Source of the DNA: Chrysophaeum taylorii | Taxonomy: Eukaryota; Sar; Pelagophyceae; Pelagomonadales; Pelagomonadaceae | Direction: 5' to 3' | Assembly: GCA_029834535.1 (NCBI GenBank) | Contig: JAQMWT010000025.1 | Coordinates: 167,837 to 231,836, forward strand | Length of the DNA stretch: 64,000 nt | Part shown: one piece after another, positions 42,084 to 51,145 of the stretch | Position numbering within the stretch: position 1 is the first letter of the stretch | Layout of the letters: each line of letters starts with the position of its first letter | Notes under the pieces: model-generated | Databases searched by the model: none | The model's input: only the letters and a program-made list of their open reading frames with translations | Told to the model about the DNA's origin: nothing | Made by a program: the position numbers and the translations under genes

Positions 42084-43541
42084 CTAATGAGGTGAGAATG
42101 GTGTGGAGGACGGCGTTGGTTTCAAAGTGGGAGTTGCGGATATCAGCGTGAGCAGTTTCGAGTGCCTTGAACTGGGTGTGGGTGAGATGGAGTTCCGCGC
42201 GGGTGTAGTCCAATTCGTCGGCTTGGATGGCGAGCTGGGCAGTGGCGAAAGCCAGGGCGGCGTCGGCGATGGTGAGTTTGGCGGCTGTGGAGGACAAAGC
42301 GTTGTCCTTGCGAATGAGCGTGGCCTTGGTTGCGGCCAAGTCAGCGCTTTGGGAGCGGAATGCAGCCTGAGTGGTGGCCAACTCGCGTTGGAGCGCAGAC
42401 GAGGGTGCATTGGAACTTTGAGAAAGGAGGTGAGTTTTTGCTTGGGTGGAGACGGAGGAATGGTCGTAGCCGTGGAGTGCGTAGTCACGCGGGTGGAGAT
42501 GAAAATGGGGGGAACAGCAACTTTCGAAAGGTGATGAAGGTCGGTCAGGATGGTCCGATGGTTGGGCGGCAGTAGCTTGAGCCGCGGAAGGAGCTGGGGT
42601 AGGAATGGAAGTGCCGGGGCCGTCGTGGCCGTAGGTGGCATGGTCTTGTGGATGGAGAGGAAAGTCCTGAGGAGAGCGACTTGTGGAAGATGATGGATAT
42701 CGGACAGGAGAATCCGACGGTGGGGCGGCAGGAGCTCGAGCCGCGGTGGGGGATTGGTCAGGGATGACGGTGCCGGGGCCGTCATGGCCGTAGGTGGCAT
42801 GATCATCAGGAAGGGGCTGAGTGGTGCGGCGAAAGGATTGACGAGGATGTTGGGGAACTTGAATAGATGGTGAAGGGAGAGTCGCCGATAGTGGGGAGTT
42901 AGGCTCCAGTGAAGGAGGTGGAGGCTCCGGTGGGGTTGGTGGAGTGAGGGAGTAATGTTTAGTGGTGGTGGTGGTGGAGTGTTCAACATTGCTGGTGCGA
43001 TATTCGAACAAGGTGGAGTGTCCTCGTGAATGTGGGGTGTGCCAGGTTGTGGAGTAACCTTGGCTATGCCTGGGTCCGGAGGGAAGGCAGTGGGGTCTGA
43101 GACTTTGCCGTGGGGTGTTTGACATCCTGTGGGGTTGTCGGCAGGAGGTGGGTTCTGTTCATGTTCGAGAACGTTTTGAACAGTAGGAGGGGGTGTGACC
43201 ATCGAGATGATCGGGTCTTGGGTCGCGACTTCGTGAGAAGTTTGCTTTTGCTTGAGGGGAGTTGCCGGAAGAACAGCTGGTTGGGGAGCTTGTTCAAATT
43301 GCTCGTCTTGATCGAGTTGCATGTCTTGATCGAGCTGCTCATCTTGAGCTGCGATTGCGGCAGCGAATTTTTCGGCGAGCGCAGCTCTTTCGGCTCTTAG
43401 ATTAGCGCAATCAGAGGTGATCCGACTATACAAATCATATAGGAGCTGTTCGAGCGGTTGCCTGAAAGCCTGGAGCTCTTGTGGTGTAGCGAATTGCTTT
43501 GCTGATTCCAGACTCGGAACTTGTCGGTCGTGAGTCGCCAT
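41824..43541 (-). CDS. ORF1 of the 8.2-kb element: gag-like coiled-coil protein (frame-shifted)
   Basis: It starts at ATG 43541 with a helical N-terminus (TPQELQAFRQPLEQLLYDLY, LRAERAALAEKFAAAIAAQD). It continues in that frame to a TAG at 42084, but after a CCA repeat (about 42964-42980) the better coding frame is the one ending at 41824. That frame holds repeats of DHATYGHDGPGT and a clear coiled coil (ATKATLIRKDNALSSTAAKL, LAIQADELDYTRAELHLTHT). A gag-like role is inferred from position after the 5' LTR and from the coil. Confidence 0.5.
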
Positions 43542-43763
43542 GTTGTCGGGGTTGCGTTTTGCGCGTTGTTGTTTGCCTTTCACACTTTTCACACTTTGTT
43601 CACCAGTAGCAAGCGATGGGACTTGACTACGGTCTTTTTGACTTCAGGAACTTCAGGAGATTGCTCTTACCTGGAAATCCTGGGTCTTTGTCCGAGACGT
43701 CGATCGAGACCGACGTCTTTCGGAGGACGTTCCTCTACCAGTACCGGACTGGGTCCAAACCTG

Positions 43764-43932
43764 GAGAACAGTAAAAACCACTGTGCCTATGGTAGAGAAT
43801 GGTGGCAGTGGTAGTGCCACTCTTATTGCCCTGTCTCTAACGACACAAAGAGCAGCACGGTGTTCGACAAAGCGATTTTGGGTTGTTTAGTGTGAGTGCG
43901 AGGTTAAGGGGGGGGGTGTCCTAACCCTAAAT
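43764..43932 (-). repeat. 5' LTR of the 8.2-kb element
   Basis: See the element entry. On the minus strand it runs from ATTTAGGGTTAGGACA to TTTTTACTGTTCTC and is followed by AGGTTTGGACCCAGTCCGGT, the candidate primer-binding region. Confidence 0.75.
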
Positions 43933-43939
43933 GGCATTT

Positions 43940-44095
43940 CACTTTTTCTACGGTCGCCCCCCAAAAAACAACATGTTATTAAGGTCGACCCCCCAAAATC
44001 ACCACTTTCTCTACGGTCGCCCCCCAAAACACCATATTTTCGAGGTACCCCCCCAAATACATATAGAATCCAACGTTGTCACCCCCCCAATTCCT
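43940..44095. repeat. Degenerate C-rich tandem repeats
   Basis: Four to five units of about 35-40 bp built on CTACGGTCGCCCCCCAAAA and ATCACCACTT. A similar single unit lies at the other side of the 8.2-kb element (about 35697-35722), so the element may have inserted into such an array. Confidence 0.65.
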
Positions 44096-44200
44096 GCATT
44101 TCCCCTTTTTTTTTTAGTTTTCGGCTCTGTTAACGGCCTTGCTTTAATTACTAGTACCGAAATCAATCACCGGTGACAAAGGTATTCGTCACCGGTGACT

Positions 44201-44567
44201 ATCCTTACCCTGATCGCCGACTGCTGTTGCGATGGAGGACGGTGCCTCATGAATCCTGAGCCTTGCGAGGGCATCCGCCCTCCCGGCGTAGGTTGGCACC
44301 TATTCGCCTCCCGGGCGGGCCGGTTGGCAGCCGGAACGTTCGCAGTGGGACGGGGTATGATGGCCGGGGGGCGAAGACGGAAGGTTATCGACGAGTTGGT
44401 TGTCAGTCACATCGCGGTCTCCTCGTCGCATGGCGACAAGCTTGATGGTCACTCTCCGCCGACCGACCTTTCTGCGCTCCTCGTCTACAGGCCCGTGATT
44501 CCGGACTGGCTCCTGTCGGTCCGGCCTGGCTCCCATGCTCGGGAGAGGTCTGAAGTTAGTTAGTTTA
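44201..44567 (+). mobile_element. SINE-like element, full-length copy with 13-bp target duplication
   Basis: It is flanked by GTCACCGGTGACT (44188-44200) and GTCACTGGTGACT (44568-44580). It starts ATCCTTACCCTGATCGCC, has GTTGCGATGGAGGACGG and a CGCCTCCCGGGCGGGCCGGT block shared with the 5' end of the LINE at 53.9-57.3 kb. It ends with CCCATGCTCGGGAGAGGTC and a GTTA tail shared with the LINE 3' end. The middle (about 44370-44500) is not LINE sequence. It is thus a non-autonomous element that borrows both LINE ends. Related copies lie at 2811, 14315 and 29479. Confidence 0.8.
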
Positions 44568-44834
44568 GTCACTGGTGACTAACTTTTTCACCGGACAATA
44601 ACCGCGATCAACCGCGATAAACCGGGATCAATCGGGGAAAACTCCACGATGGCTGTTGGCTCCCACAAAACGGCCATAGATCGTTCAGATTCGAGTTGTG
44701 TAGCCACATCGGGCTGTTGGGGGCCGCAGTGCAGCGTGACGACGCCGTGTCGATCGACGTGCTCGGATTTGGAGCACCCAGGGACATCATGAACAAGGGC
44801 GAGAGCTAGAGTGCAGAACACGCCCACGTGGGCA

Positions 44835-45255
44835 AGTCCGGCGCATCACCATGGTCGACTTGGAGATCTGGAAGGGAAATAAGACGACATCCTCCCTTGC
44901 AGAATGGCGCGTCGCCTGTCGTAACCAGTTTCCCAAGATCGCCCCCATTGCCGAGCAGCCTCCACGTGCTCGCTGTCCAGTCTGCCGATGTCGAGCGCGC
45001 CTGCAAGGCCCACGAGGTCACCCACACCAAGGCCCGCTCCTGCCACTATGCATACACGGTGTACATGCTTCTCTTCACGCAGATCAACCTCTGCCTCATT
45101 AACAATTGCACACCGCCGAGATCGGCGACTTCCTCCTGCAGTGCGTTACCGGCGAGGACGACCGCGCCACCGCCGACGAAGACAACGACGTTGAGATCGT
45201 CGACGACCCCGCCGCCACCCCTGCCGACGACGACGACGCCGGCGGCTGGATAAAA
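44835..45255 (+). pseudogene. hAT transposase C-terminal remnant
   Basis: Three frames in succession give SLAEWRVACRNQFPKIAPIA, then LHVLAVQSADVERACKAHEV and THTKAR...LLFTQINLCLINN, then an acidic C-terminus (VEIVDDPAATPADDDDAGGW) ending at about 45252. This follows the hAT C-terminal dimerisation pattern better than the copy at 5.4 kb. Two frameshifts disable it. Confidence 0.55.
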
Positions 45256-45711
45256 ACAAGAAAAGGCAAGTAAGATCGGCAAGCTCAACACCACCAAGCT
45301 CAACACCACCAGCCCCACTCTGTGTACCCCCTATGCCCCTCTCGCTCCTTTGTCTCCCCTTCCACGTTTCTTCCTTCTGGCTCTTTGAGCTTGGCAGTTG
45401 TGCTTTTTCTTCCTCTACGACCGTGCAGTCTGACTCTTTTTGCCTCGGAGTTGCACAGTTACATCAAAAATAATGAACCACGCGATGTGGCGGGACGAAA
45501 GTCGCGCGGCGAGAAGTCGCGCGGCGGGGGGGGGCGCTGGGTGAGCACCTGGAGCCAGGCGTGCGTAGTCAGGGCGGGGACGCGCGACGCACGAGCGGCC
45601 CGCACGAGCGAGCGAAAGGCAAAGAACGGCGGGCAGCAGCGCCGCAGACAGGCTCGTGATAGTAGGGGGGTAAGCTGACGTGGCGGCGAAAAACATAACC
45701 CCCCCCTGAGT
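45256..45711. other. Spacer without recognised gene
   Basis: Open frames exist on both strands, but none shows a known domain. Repeated AAGCTCAACACCACCA units lie at about 45283-45310 and a G-rich tract at about 45524. Confidence 0.25.
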
Positions 45712-45805
45712 TAGTCTTTAAATGTCGACTGCTAAGAGGGGGGGAGGGGGGGGGGGGCATGAAGGATGTTGGGTGGGTTTGTGGGGTAGGAGGGATGTGC
45801 CTGAG
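45712..45805 (-). mobile_element. RLE 3'-UTR fragment
   Basis: The reverse complement of the RLE 3' UTR: TCTTTAAATGTCGACTGC, TAAGAG, a G run expanded to about 25 bases, then the GTGGGGTAGGAGGGATGTGC block. There is no coding part. Confidence 0.6.
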
Positions 45806-45867
45806 TTAGTCACTAATGTATAATAACCGGATAATCCGTTTGTTAAAAAACTAGCCCTCTTAGAGAC

Positions 45868-46123
45868 AGGGTCGGATAAGAAAGTTCGTACGAGCCGTTA
45901 ACTATGTTTCAGTTTGTACTAAGACATACTCAACGGATCGCTGAGCTATGTTCATTTGTACTCAAGCAGTATGTGCCGCCACGCCGCGAGATCGTCGCGA
46001 TGGAACTAGTCCCCATAGTGAAGTCGGCATCCGTTCGTCCCCTCACGCAAAAAAAGGAAAAAGCCCACGCGTTGTAGGACCCGTCGTTGCGGCGCGGGCT
46101 AGTCTCGTTTTCTTATCCGACCC
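45868..46123. mobile_element. MITE-like element with 16-bp terminal inverted repeats
   Basis: The perfect inverted repeat AGGGTCGGATAAGAAA (45868-45883) and its complement (46108-46123) bound a 256-bp non-coding unit. The immediate flanks AGAGAC and AGAGAT look like a target duplication. It ends 17 bp before the LTR of the methyltransferase retroelement. Confidence 0.65.
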
Positions 46124-46140
46124 TAGAGATAGAAAATTTG

Positions 46141-46317
46141 ATTTAGGGTTAGTACCCCCCTATCCTAGGGTTAGCTCTCTTACTTCTATCACTTTTAAAT
46201 CAAAAAACGCTGTGTTATTCACACCGTGCTGTCCTCGTTGTTAGAGCACAGGACGAGGGCAGACTACCACTGCTCTCACTCTGCTGAAGGGTAACACAGT
46301 TGTGATTACTGTTCTCT
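46141..46317 (+). repeat. 5' LTR of methyltransferase retroelement, copy 1
   Basis: About 177 bp from ATTTAGGGTTAGTACC to TTACTGTTCTCT. It aligns along its length with the interrupted copy at 57437-58101, apart from the LINE insertion there. The following AGGTCACGGGCACCAGTCCG is the candidate primer-binding region. No matching 3' LTR of this copy survives before the Helitron at 52.7 kb. Confidence 0.7.
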
Positions 46318-46402
46318 AGGTCACGGGCACCAGTCCGGTCTCAGCAGAGTACCAGGATTTCCAGTCGAGTTCCGCTACCCGACGTTCCCGAACCAAAACA
46401 AG

Positions 46403-48574
46403 ATGCCGACAAATCAAGAACTCCAAAGGAGTTACAGCAACATGCTCGAGCATTGAAAGATCAAGAAGCTCGCTTAGAGGCAAAGCATCAAAGCGAGTTG
46501 CAAGCACAAGCTCAAGCAAACGACGCTCGCATCCAAGCACTCGAAGCAATGTTTAGTGCAATACAGCCACCACCTGCCGTCGCCGCAGCGACTGCTCCCC
46601 CACTCCAGCTCAACAAGACCCCAAGAACAAGGCCAACACATTCAGTGACCCGCCAAGCTCTGTCCTCAGGTCCATGGACGGCGCTCAAGTCACCCCCCAA
46701 ATGCTCTTGTTTCGCGTTATGCAGCTGTTCGTTGAACACCTCATGCCCGGAACCGGCATCACGCAATACTTCCTGCTAGGCTTCTACACATGGGAATCCG
46801 TCTTACGCGGATCTAACGATCTAGCAGACGCTCTCCTAAGCCACTGCATCAAGGAGTATGACAAGGACCCCGACAACTATGCCACAGCCGGCAATACTCA
46901 AGATTTCCAACGTCGCTTCGTCTACTACAAGGGCGTCTACCGCAAGTTCGGCAAACACTTCCTTGAGACTGTACACGACAAAAACTCCAAGAACTCAAAG
47001 ACCAAGACAAAGATACGGCCGATACAACGAACGGAAAGCTATATCCCATCACGCAACCCCACCTCCAAGGAAAAGAAGCCGACTTCATCGTGTACCTCCG
47101 CGAGACCGTGCACCCCCTCTTTCGCCGTTTCCTGCATGCCGGTAGCGACTCCGTCAAGCACCCAGCATACGACGAGATTGATGCACTCGGATCCTCCCAT
47201 CCGATAGGACTCGAATTCGTACTCCAAGTATGTCTCGCACTTGACAAGCACACGGGCCAGAACCACGTCCATCATGCGCATTATGTCTTCAATCCCTTCC
47301 TGGACACGCCGTTCAACCCGGAGATCCACGAACCAGCGCACTATATAGATTTTATGTGCCACGTTCAACAAAAGCTCCGTCAAACTACCGACGACACTTC
47401 TCTCCAACTCAGCGACAGCACGATACAACAAGAAATCCACAAGATGCTCCGCTTCAAGTACCTCCCAAGCTTACTTGACTCCCGCGCCCCAACCCACATA
47501 CTAGGCTTTGCACGTCTTGCAAGCTGACTTCGTGGCCCCAACGACTCGCTGTTACTCGACGAAGACAAGGAGGCTACAAGCAATTTACCCAAGTTGATCA
47601 CCCGCATCACGGTTATCTCGACCTTTGAGCGCAACTTTTGGGCTCACCTCGAGCCTCACCCCGCCCTCAACTTCAAGCCGTTGCGATTCGTCACTGACTT
47701 CGGTCGTCTGCCGACCAAAGATAAAGACAATCCACGTTTTCGCTCCCGCCGTCATGGCCTTAACCTCACCGAAGATGACGACGACAACTCCCCCTCTGAA
47801 GATGATATCCCTCCGGATCCTGATGAAGCACCCCCTGAAGACATCGACCCTGCTACCGTTTTTCTCACGGAAGCCAACCTCGATCCAGATGACGACACTG
47901 CTCTCATCCAACACCTTCACGCTTATCGCAAGAAGCACCTCTCACGCCACCCCAAGAAACCTCCACCCAAAAAGCCCCCCAATCCTCGCTCACCGTCCTA
48001 CTACGATATCAATGACTGCCCAAAGCCCAAGGCCACCCCTGTCACCCCAACCAAGAACAAACAACACCCCCCTGCTTCTCCCGTCACCCCTGACAAACGC
48101 GAGCACCCGCACCTCCGCAAAGTCACCTTTCCTACCCAAACGCACCCCCCAAAGCCATCCACTCCTGACCAACGGTTCAAGGTCCCCCTCCGTGATGTTC
48201 GTCGCAAGCTCCAGACCATCCGGAACCTTAGTCAAGCCGGCCGTCAACACACCTCCAACTCGGATCGTATGACCAAGCTCATCAACCTCATCACCACTAT
48301 CTCCGACGAGATACTCCTCTCCGAGGCTGATTCTGACGCCGCCGAGTTTCTTCCGTTGTTATCATCCGACCCGCAGGATGATCCACCAGATGAGGGCGAA
48401 GCCGACGACGCTGATGACCAAGGCCAACTCGGTTTTTACGATGATCATGGTCAACTATGCCTATACGATGGTCAAATCCCCGAAATCGAAGACGAAGACG
48501 ATTCCGCCGAAGACTACGCACAACGTCACCAATACTATATGCGCGCTCTACACCGGAGCCAGCTTTTTCGATGA
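46403..48574 (+). pseudogene. ORF1 (gag-like) of methyltransferase retroelement, copy 1, frameshifted
   Basis: ATG 46403 (MPTNQELQ) is followed by a coiled coil in another frame (LEAKHQSELQAQAQANDARI). A conserved central domain follows (GITQYFLLGFYTWESVLRGS, FIVYLRETVHPLFRRFLHAG in copy 2 terms), then an acidic/basic C-terminal third (47594-48574, intact). At least three frameshifts (near 46430, 46610-46680 and 47030-47090) and a TGA at about 47526 separate the pieces; copy 2 reads them as one 720-residue protein. There is no zinc knuckle. A nucleocapsid role is inferred from position. Confidence 0.65.
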
Positions 48575-49450
48575 AGGTTGACGACGACGCCTGTGCCGCC
48601 AACCGAACTTTACTAAATCCGGCACCAAGCCTCACGATTAAAAATTTCCCAGCATCATCGACACTTTCCCCCAGAGTCGCAGAATTTCTTTGTGCCACTT
48701 ACACCACAGGAATGGCCCCCACAAAGACCAACTCGCTGCGCGGACGCAATGGACCCGGCACTGTAGTTTCTTTAATTGACGGTGGCGCATCTTTTTGCTT
48801 CACGCGAACAATACAACATTTTGGTCCCGAGTCCATACGCAGGATTCCCGAACATACCATCCGCATGGGCAGAGGCACCTTAACCAGCCATTTCATCGGT
48901 GTCAAACCGCTGTACTTGCAGGCTGCATGTCTCTCCTCAAAGGATATCAAAGACTCCACAGGCTACGCATTATACTTAGTCTTTTTGGTCGTCCCGCACT
49001 TCAGGCCAGGTTTGCATTTTATAGCGACCTCTCAACTGAAAGCTCTGAACGTCCAAGCAACAGACCCACCGCTGCCGCACGAACCATACTTGTATGAACT
49101 TCCGACCACTTCCACTTCAGATCCTCATGATTACAAAACGCTTCTAGGCACAACCGCAGTAGTTCTCGCCAATCGCCAAACTAATGGTCTATTGTCCCTG
49201 CCATCCCATCAAAAGCAAACTTTCCATGCTGTGATCAGTTTCCACACCGGAGCAAAAATGTCCCTCAAAGATGAACTTACAAACATAACTCAGAAAGTAG
49301 CAAAGACGCGCTCGCAATCTCACCTCCTCGATTTCGCCAAACTGCAAAACCACTCTGCTTTCCTGACGGAATTAATAGGATTGCTGCGTACTTTCGTCCA
49401 ATATGCATTCACTGGCTCGGCGGACCTCTCTGTGCAAGCACAGCCCCCTC
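48571..49450 (+). CDS. Aspartic protease region of methyltransferase retroelement, copy 1
   Basis: ATG 48571 overlaps the TGA of ORF1 (ATGA). The frame contains SLIDGGASFCFTR with the putative catalytic Asp at 48778-48780, then GRGTLTSHFIGVKPLYLQA and YLVFLVVPHF, consistent with a retropepsin-like fold. The usual D-S/T-G is D-G-G here and in copy 2. It continues in frame into the methyltransferase start until a stop at 49674. Confidence 0.6.
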
Positions 49451-50404
49451 CGCTATGCACAGCCATTACTGCAGGTGGACTTCACCAAGTGGGCTTCGCC
49501 TCTTTTCGCCAACGCCTCGACAAACGCATCATTGTCGTTGCCACCTGTGAAATCAACCCAACTATGCGCGCCCGCGCGCAGCAACAGTTCCCGCACGCTC
49601 TGCATTATAAGGATCTCCGAAAACTCACTGCCGCCTTGCAAGCCGGCAAATTACGACAACATACCTCAACTTGACTTGGCTGTCTTCACCTTGCCTTGTC
49701 AACACGTGAAACGCCATGAAAGACTACGATGGCTATGCCACTCCAGCAACTGCCGACCTCTTCGTCAAAGAACAAATTCGCTTTGTTCGTTGCACGCTCC
49801 CGACATACACCATTGTCGAGAACGTACCACAAAACCCGAAAACCCACCAAGAGTACGTCCAACTCGCAAAATGCTATCAAAGCATGGGTTACTTCAGACA
49901 CTCCGGTGTCTACAATGCCTCCGCCCTTGGCGACGTCATAAGCAAGAATCGACACCTCGCTGTCTTCGCTCGGCACCCGCTAAACGGCTACAACCTCGAG
50001 AAAACCGCTTCTTCCTGGTTAATATCTCCTCCGAGCATGGTTCCCCTCCTGGATCCAAGTCACACTATCCCAGAAGATCTATGGATATCCAACCCCGCTC
50101 TTCGCGGCACAGTGACCCGCTCCACCTTGGATTACTATCAGGACAAAGCCACTTTCTCATATGCACCCGCCAATGCTGCCCAACTCTCGATTTCCGAGAA
50201 CGCACGCATCTGCCAAATGCTTGCACGCCTGAAGAAGCCCTTCACGGATTTAGGCCTGGACGCCGACGGCACCCCCTATGCCTCGATGACCACCATCCCA
50301 CATCTCTTGGTATTTACATTGCTGCACAATCATTTGTCGCAACACCCTACTCTCGCCGCCTGGAACACACTCCGCTGCTTTCACGCCTCCGAGTCACAGT
50401 GTGC
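49440..50404 (+). pseudogene. C5 cytosine DNA methyltransferase-like domain, copy 1
   Basis: The motifs appear in the order of C5-MTases. Motif I-like TAGGLHQVGF (about 49467-49497) is followed by an acidic residue in ATCEIN. Then come PCQ with the catalytic Cys (49694-49702), ENV of motif VI (49818-49826), and GDVISKNRHLAVFAR, like motif VIII. A target-recognition-sized segment follows, then LSISENARICQML, like motif IX. Such enzymes transfer methyl groups from SAM to cytosine C5. Frameshifts at about 49660 and 49715 break the frame before and after PCQ, so this copy is inactive as read. No CXXC, BAH, chromodomain or SNF2 region is attached. The call rests on motif order and on agreement with copy 2. 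Confidence 0.75.
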
Positions 50405-50506
50405 TTAAAACCTGGATGGAGCCATCTCCGGCACTGCCGCCACCGCCGTCGCATGTGACTACTTCCCGCGCGCATCCCTCACCTTGCATTCACGCCCCCT
50501 CAGATA

Positions 50507-51139
50507 TTGGACTGCTCACACCAACCCGCAGTCTTTTCCCCAACGCACACCTTCTCCCTGGATGTCCCCAAGGGCACCGCCTTTCTGGTCGTCGCCTACA
50601 CCAACTCCTTGGCCGCCGCTCACAGCTGCTCGGGCCCCTCCACGTGGGTCCACTACAGGAATAGCTCGCATCCCGGCTTTGCCGCGATCGATTCACGAGG
50701 GCGAATTACACTCGATGACCCCACGGGACTCATAATGTCCGAAGCACGTCCCACTTACGCGGACTATGTGGGCCACATCGGCGACACGCTCCAGAAAAGC
50801 ACCAAGTGCTACTCGGTCACTGGCTCTTACCCAACCAACGCGAGCTACTCCTACGCACTACTGCTGATCTCGCCCGACCACATCCGACACGCGACTCTCA
50901 ATGAAATCGCAAAATTTGGACACCACTCGGACCCGGAACTGCTTCGCTTGTTCCAACAGCACCCGCCGTACTTCGCGTTTAAGGCACTGGCCAGCGCCGT
51001 CCCGCACAACATGCTGCAGGCTAAGTGCAGCGCTGTCCTCGCACTCCACGAATCGCATCACCACGTGAATCTTCACATCGAATGGGCAACCGTACGCAAC
51101 GGCATCCCCGGTCCCGGAGACATCAATCAGGTTCCATAA
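50507..51139 (+). CDS. Unknown domain between methyltransferase and integrase, copy 1
   Basis: About 200 codons (GTAFLVVAYTNSLAAAHSCS, EARPTYADYVGHIGDTLQKS, NEIAKFGHHSDPELLRLFQQ) are conserved in copy 2 (62340-62800) but match no domain I know. A degenerate RNase H was considered but the Asp/Glu pattern is not convincing. It ends at an in-frame TAA (51137-51139); the integrase continues in the same frame. About 108 bp before the stop are absent from copy 2. Confidence 0.45.
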   Translation: MDCSHQPAVFSPTHTFSLDVPKGTAFLVVAYTNSLAAAHSCSGPSTWVHYRNSSHPGFAAIDSRGRITLDDPTGLIMSEARPTYADYVGHIGDTLQKSTKCYSVTGSYPTNASYSYALLLISPDHIRHATLNEIAKFGHHSDPELLRLFQQHPPYFAFKALASAVPHNMLQAKCSAVLALHESHHHVNLHIEWATVRNGIPGPGDINQVP

Positions 51140-51145
51140 TTCTTC

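Larger units (their letters stand above)
35724..43932 (-). mobile_element. 8.2-kb LTR-flanked element without recognisable polymerase
   Basis: Direct repeats of about 169 bp lie at 35724-35891 and 43764-43932. They share GAGAACAGTAAAAA, TGGTAGAGAATGGTGGCAGT, GTTCGACA[C/A]AGCGATTTTG and CTAACCCTAAAT. Coding capacity is on the minus strand, so 43764-43932 is the 5' LTR. The LTR is related to that of the methyltransferase retroelements: both start ATTTAGGGTTAG, contain CACCGTGCTG and GTTAGAG, and end near TACTGTTCTC, followed by a CAGTCCGGT block. I see no integrase or RT. It is probably a non-autonomous or divergent relative mobilised in trans. Confidence 0.7.

Noticed and set aside
44201-44216. 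ATCCTTACCCT as a spliced-leader remnant
   Set aside because: It recurs at a SINE start and at Helitron edges and does not match a spliced-leader sequence I know; element ends explain it better.
46141-46170. TTTAGGG/TTAGGG-like sequence as a telomere remnant
   Set aside because: Only one or two units occur, and the same bases begin the LTRs of two element copies and of the 8.2-kb element, so they belong to the LTR.
50507-51139. RNase H assignment for the domain between methyltransferase and integrase
   Set aside because: The expected Asp-Glu-Asp-Asp spacing is not visible, so it was left as unknown.
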